Origin: an uncultured Bacteroides sp.
Lineage (GTDB): Bacteria > Bacteroidota > Bacteroidia > Bacteroidales > Bacteroidaceae
DNA length: 26,395 nt
NCBI GenBank assembly: GCA_900546645.1
Contig: URDR01000038.1
Span: 1 to 26,395, forward strand
Direction: 5' to 3'
Every line of letters starts with the position of its first letter. Within the stretch, counting starts at the first letter, position 1. Below the pieces are notes generated by a model that saw only the letters and a list, made by a program, of their open reading frames with translations, had not been told where the DNA came from and did not search any database. This document shows, piece by piece, positions 23,188-26,395 of the stretch. Position numbers and translations under genes: made by a program.

Positions 23188-25476
23188 ATGAAATTTATAA
23201 TAAGTGCCATACTTTCCTTGTGTATTAACAATGTATATGCACAGAAAATAACCGGAGTAATTACAGACAGAGATAATAACCCGATTGAATTTGCAACAAT
23301 TGTTTTACAGACAACTGATTCTGTATTTTTGAATTCTGCCTATACCGATTCCGTTGGGAGATTCAGTATAAAAACAGATACACTTCCTGTAATTATAACC
23401 ATTCAACATCTGATGTACGAAACGTATCAAAAAAAATGTAACACAAAGGCTATTGGCTCTATCCAGATGAATGAGAAAAGTCAAATGTTGTCTGAAGTGT
23501 CTATAATAGGTGAATATCCGCTGGTGAGAGTCATTGACGGAAAAATGACTTATAATATGTCGCAGCTTTTAACAGACAAAATGGCAACTAGCATCTATGA
23601 TGCCATATTGAAACTTCCTGGGATTCATATACAAAAGGGTACTTTTCAACTGATAGGGGCAAATAACGTGACTATCCTAATCAATGGAAAGAAAACCAAT
23701 ATGGATGAAAACCAATTGAATAATCTGCTAAAAAATATGCCGAAAGAGCGTATTCGGGAAGCAGAAGTAATGTATAGTGCTCCTCCCCAGTATCATGTAC
23801 GTGGAGCCGTAATAAACCTTGTACTTGACAATGCGATTTACGACACCCAGCAATTGCAAGGACAAATAAATACGTTGTATAACCAAGGGTATTATAAGAA
23901 TTTTCAAGGAGGTGTCACAATCCTATATAACACTCCTAAAACCTTGACAGATTTCCTCTATTCGTTCGGTTACAACCAGGTTCGCACAGGACAGGAAATT
24001 ATATCTCAACATATATTCAATGATCAGGTATCTGATATAAATCAATCCGACCGAGGTTACTCCGTCAAGCCTATCCATACCATTCGTTTGGGGAATGATT
24101 GGCTAATCAACGACAAGGACAAAATCACCCTAGCATACACTGCAGAAATTCAGCCGTGGATGCGGTCTTTCAATTCTTCTAATGGAACCTACTCAGATTC
24201 GGAAAATAAAAAAAATACGGATAAGCCAGTGCAAATGCACAATATTGCGTTGAACTACACCTCCGGATTTGGGTTTAGCACAGGCATTGACTTCACTTCC
24301 TATAAAAACCATACGACACAGCATTACCGGGAAAGGATGGAAGGCAAGGAAGATTTCTTTGATGCCCGCTCGAAGCAAGATATTCGCCGTCTTTCATTCT
24401 ACGCAGATCAAAGCCATTCACTGGGAAAAGGCTGGACATTGAATTATGGTACTAAATTTAGTTTCGCCTCAGACAAGAGTTCTCAAATCTATCATTCCTC
24501 TGTCAGCCATAATTGGTCAGACTATGACAGTGACAGCCAATTGAATGAGTACACTTATGATTTATACGCAGGTTTCTCCAAGCGTTTTGCCAACAATCTC
24601 TCCCTGAATGCTTCCTTGACCGGAGAGTATTATAAGCATAAGAAAATTGACTACCGAAGCCTATTCCCTATGATGGAAATTACTTATACAGCTAATCCTG
24701 TCTCTGTTTTTCAACTGTCAGTTTCTTCTGATAAGGTTTATCCGAGTTATTGGGAAATGCAAAATACAACATCTTACCTCAATGGATATACAGAAATACA
24801 GGGAAATACGGATTTGAGACCTGCAAAAAACTACTCGTTTCAGTTAAACTACATCTGGAAAAGTAAATATATTTTTACATTATTCGCGAATTATACAGAT
24901 GATTTTTTCTGCCAGATACCTTATCAGTCCTCCGACAGATTGATGCTGATTTATAAGACCTTGAACTTTAATTATTCAGCGAAGTTAGGGTTTAACATGA
25001 TGATTCCGTTTCGGATAAGCAGGATATTTGAATCCAGATTTATCTTAAACGGATATTACGACAAAATGAAAAGCGACCATTATTATGACCTAAGCTTCAC
25101 GAAAAACAATCTAGCGATTTATACCAATCTTGATAATACATTTACCATATCATCGAAACCCAATATCAAGGCGGAATTATCCGGTTCCTATATTTCACGT
25201 AACATTCAGGGGCCTATGACTATCAATGCCATGTATCGCATTGATACGGGTATAAAATGGACATTTAATCGTAACAAAGCGGAATTATCTCTGAAAGTCA
25301 ACGATATATTCAACTCATGGGCTCCGAAAGAACTTAACCTCCAATATCAAACACAGAATCTACGGATGAAAGAAGTTGTGGATTCAAGAAGGATTTCTTT
25401 GTCTTTCACATACAGGTTTGGCGATTTCAAACCAAAAGCACACAAAGAAGTAGATCAATCACGGTTTGGCAAATAA
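23188..25476 (+). CDS. Outer-membrane β-barrel protein of the TonB-receptor type (OMP_b-brl_3-like)
   Basis: The product is 762 residues with a signal peptide (residues 1-19, ending NVYA). Next comes a carboxypeptidase-regulatory-like β-domain (about 20-95, KITGVITDRDNNPIEFATIV), then a plug-like domain (about 105-215, including ILKLPGIHIQKGTFQLIGAN and VTILINGKKT). The rest is a long barrel of alternating aromatic strands. Similar receptor-like proteins with a reduced plug are common next to Bacteroidetes peptide exporters. It could release the peptide across the outer membrane, take it back up, or act in self-protection; sequence does not decide. It lies 48 bp after the maturase gene. Its base composition is less AT-rich than its neighbours, suggesting a different history. 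Confidence 0.85.
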   Translation: MKFIISAILSLCINNVYAQKITGVITDRDNNPIEFATIVLQTTDSVFLNSAYTDSVGRFSIKTDTLPVIITIQHLMYETYQKKCNTKAIGSIQMNEKSQMLSEVSIIGEYPLVRVIDGKMTYNMSQLLTDKMATSIYDAILKLPGIHIQKGTFQLIGANNVTILINGKKTNMDENQLNNLLKNMPKERIREAEVMYSAPPQYHVRGAVINLVLDNAIYDTQQLQGQINTLYNQGYYKNFQGGVTILYNTPKTLTDFLYSFGYNQVRTGQEIISQHIFNDQVSDINQSDRGYSVKPIHTIRLGNDWLINDKDKITLAYTAEIQPWMRSFNSSNGTYSDSENKKNTDKPVQMHNIALNYTSGFGFSTGIDFTSYKNHTTQHYRERMEGKEDFFDARSKQDIRRLSFYADQSHSLGKGWTLNYGTKFSFASDKSSQIYHSSVSHNWSDYDSDSQLNEYTYDLYAGFSKRFANNLSLNASLTGEYYKHKKIDYRSLFPMMEITYTANPVSVFQLSVSSDKVYPSYWEMQNTTSYLNGYTEIQGNTDLRPAKNYSFQLNYIWKSKYIFTLFANYTDDFFCQIPYQSSDRLMLIYKTLNFNYSAKLGFNMMIPFRISRIFESRFILNGYYDKMKSDHYYDLSFTKNNLAIYTNLDNTFTISSKPNIKAELSGSYISRNIQGPMTINAMYRIDTGIKWTFNRNKAELSLKVNDIFNSWAPKELNLQYQTQNLRMKEVVDSRRISLSFTYRFGDFKPKAHKEVDQSRFGK

Positions 25477-25560
25477 GCATAAAAAAATTAGATGTACTAA
25501 AGTAAATAACAGAAGCTATTAGATTACTCGAATAAGCATTTTATATAATAACAATTAGTT

Positions 25561-26172
25561 ATGCAAATACTAAGAATGATGATATGTCTGTTTATGATAA
25601 ATGGCACTTTTGTATTGAAGCCAATCTACGCCCAAGAACATTGGGGTAAGGAGGACTCTATAAAACTATCTAAAATGCTAAATGGAGAAATGCCAATATA
25701 TATAAATAAAAAAATCAAAATAGAATTTGAAAAATCGCTTTTAGAACATCCTCAAATAGAAGATAATGATGAGTGGAAAAAATATCTAAATTTTAAACAA
25801 TCATTGACATACCATTGGTTATCCCCAATTGACGATGATATATTGACTAATCATTTTTTACAAACTTACAATAAAAGAATGAATGATAATTTGTTTTTCA
25901 TGAATAATCAAATTATAAATATTTCCCAATATTCCAATATGTCAATACCACTTGCGAAGAGAATTCATTTCAATGTTTATGGGATCAAAGAATTAAGTGA
26001 GAAAAAAGTACTGCCCCATCCTATCTCCTTTTTTCCTTACGAGTTTGGAGCAGGTTTTTCATATGATATTAATCGCCACTTAAAAATAGGAACGCAAAGT
26101 AATTATCAATATAATTCTATTCACAAAAAGTGGGAGTGGTTTATGGGACTTGGAATAGTTGTGGTCTTTTGA
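25561..26172 (+). CDS. Exported protein of unknown function, C-terminal β-strands
   Basis: The product is 203 residues with a signal peptide (residues 1-25, ending PIYAQ). The mature N-terminal half is helical and charged. The C-terminal part has strand-like segments (FEFGAGFSYDI-type alternation: EFGAGFSYDINRHLKIGTQS, YQYNSIHKKWEWFMGLGIVV) ending in Phe, as outer-membrane β-proteins do. I think similar ~200-residue proteins exist in Bacteroides under DUF names, possibly DUF4858, but I am not sure. It starts 84 bp after the barrel gene and may be in the same operon. A role in envelope assembly, immunity or release is possible; none is shown. Confidence 0.68.
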   Translation: MQILRMMICLFMINGTFVLKPIYAQEHWGKEDSIKLSKMLNGEMPIYINKKIKIEFEKSLLEHPQIEDNDEWKKYLNFKQSLTYHWLSPIDDDILTNHFLQTYNKRMNDNLFFMNNQIINISQYSNMSIPLAKRIHFNVYGIKELSEKKVLPHPISFFPYEFGAGFSYDINRHLKIGTQSNYQYNSIHKKWEWFMGLGIVVVF

Positions 26173-26285
26173 CAACTTCAGAGAATTCTATTTTTAAGGT
26201 ATTATTGCACTATAGAAAATTTGCACCATAGCAAAACTTCATGCGTAGCAAGAAATATAAAAAATATATTTTGAATATTTAACTT

Positions 26286-26299
26286 ACAGTCTATACTGT
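26286..26299. promoter_or_regulatory. Palindromic operator, copy 3 (ACAGT-N4-ACTGT)
   Basis: The sequence is ACAGTCTATACTGT, the exact reverse complement of copy 2. It ends 16 bp before a TATTTTTG -7 box, nearly the same geometry as copy 2 (17 bp). It marks the promoter of the gene cut by the end of the window. Confidence 0.66.
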
Positions 26300-26315
26300 T
26301 TATTGATGTTTTTTC

Positions 26316-26323
26316 TATTTTTG
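26316..26323 (+). promoter_or_regulatory. Bacteroidetes -7 box before the truncated last gene
   Basis: TATTTTTG matches TAnnTTTG exactly. Transcription would start near 26329, leaving a leader of only about 14 nt to the ATG at 26343. Confidence 0.55.
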
Positions 26324-26342
26324 TACTATAAATAAACGAAAT

Positions 26343-26369
26343 ATGAAAAATAAAATTACCATACTGGGA
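26343..26369 (+). CDS. Start of a gene cut by the contig end
   Basis: The ATG at 26343 opens a frame of nine codons (MKNKITILG), the basic-then-hydrophobic opening of a signal peptide, before the adapter begins. It is preceded by operator copy 3 and a good -7 box, so it is likely a real gene under the same control as the cargo units. Its product cannot be known from here. Confidence 0.5.
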
Positions 26370-26395
26370 CTGTCTCTTATACACATCTCCGAGCC
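26370..26395. other. Nextera sequencing adapter, not genomic DNA
   Basis: CTGTCTCTTATACACATCT (26370-26388) is the 19-bp Tn5 mosaic end used in Nextera libraries, and the following CCGAGCC is the start of the adapter arm. The true genomic sequence ends at about 26369. Confidence 0.96.

Noticed and set aside
26200..26237. Imperfect direct repeat TTGCACTATAGAAAA / TTGCACCATAGCAAAA
   Set aside because: Short, AT-rich and imperfect; no link to a gene start or element boundary that I can support.
26202..26384. 60-codon - strand frame at the contig end
   Set aside because: It begins inside the sequencing adapter, so its start is artificial.

Overview
The window looks like part of a Bacteroidales (Bacteroides, Phocaeicola or Parabacteroides type) integrative conjugative element. 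The evidence is a run of genes recognisable as the Bacteroidetes tra family (TraG, TraJ, TraK, TraL, TraM, TraN, TraO and a VirD4/MobC-type coupling protein), -7 boxes of the Bacteroidetes form TAnnTTTG, and outer-membrane and lipoprotein genes typical of the phylum. Every gene called is on the + strand. No tRNA, rRNA, CRISPR array, integrase, relaxase or origin is visible.

Region 1 (1-13817) is the conjugation machinery, fairly GC-rich and tightly packed. It begins inside the VirB4-like ATPase TraG. Next come a small wHTH-like ORF, three exported accessory proteins (a very large one with a Cys/His zinc-type motif and a coiled coil, then two helical ones), and a phage-type Bro-N/KilA-C antirepressor sitting inside the operon. 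Then follow TraJ (VirB6-like), TraK (VirB8-like), TraL, TraM (VirB10-like), TraN (VirB9-like), TraO, a lipoprotein and the coupling ATPase.

Region 2 (13818-26369) is visibly AT-rich and looks like cargo. It starts with a two-gene unit: a lipoprotein with an aerolysin/ETX-MTX2-like pore-forming region (14092-15354), followed 10 bp later by a small lipoprotein made of 16-residue tandem repeats, a candidate immunity partner. After about 1.1 kb of non-coding DNA, which holds a 195-bp IS66-type miniature element with an 8-bp target duplication, comes a RiPP (modified peptide) operon. Its genes encode a YcaO enzyme, a 57-residue double-glycine precursor, a C39-peptidase ABC exporter, a very short HlyD-like adaptor, and a radical SAM/SPASM maturase with an apparent RRE domain at its N-terminus. 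A TonB-receptor-like outer-membrane protein and an exported protein of unknown function follow. A last gene is cut after nine codons.

The most striking feature is regulatory. The palindrome ACAGT-N4-ACTGT occurs three times, each time just upstream of a transcription start region: before the pore-forming lipoprotein, before YcaO and before the truncated last gene. This suggests one regulator controls a pore-forming protein and a peptide pathway together. The precursor core has no Cys, so YcaO plus radical SAM chemistry here cannot be standard thiazole or sactipeptide formation.

The last 26 bases match the Nextera transposon adapter and are not genomic.
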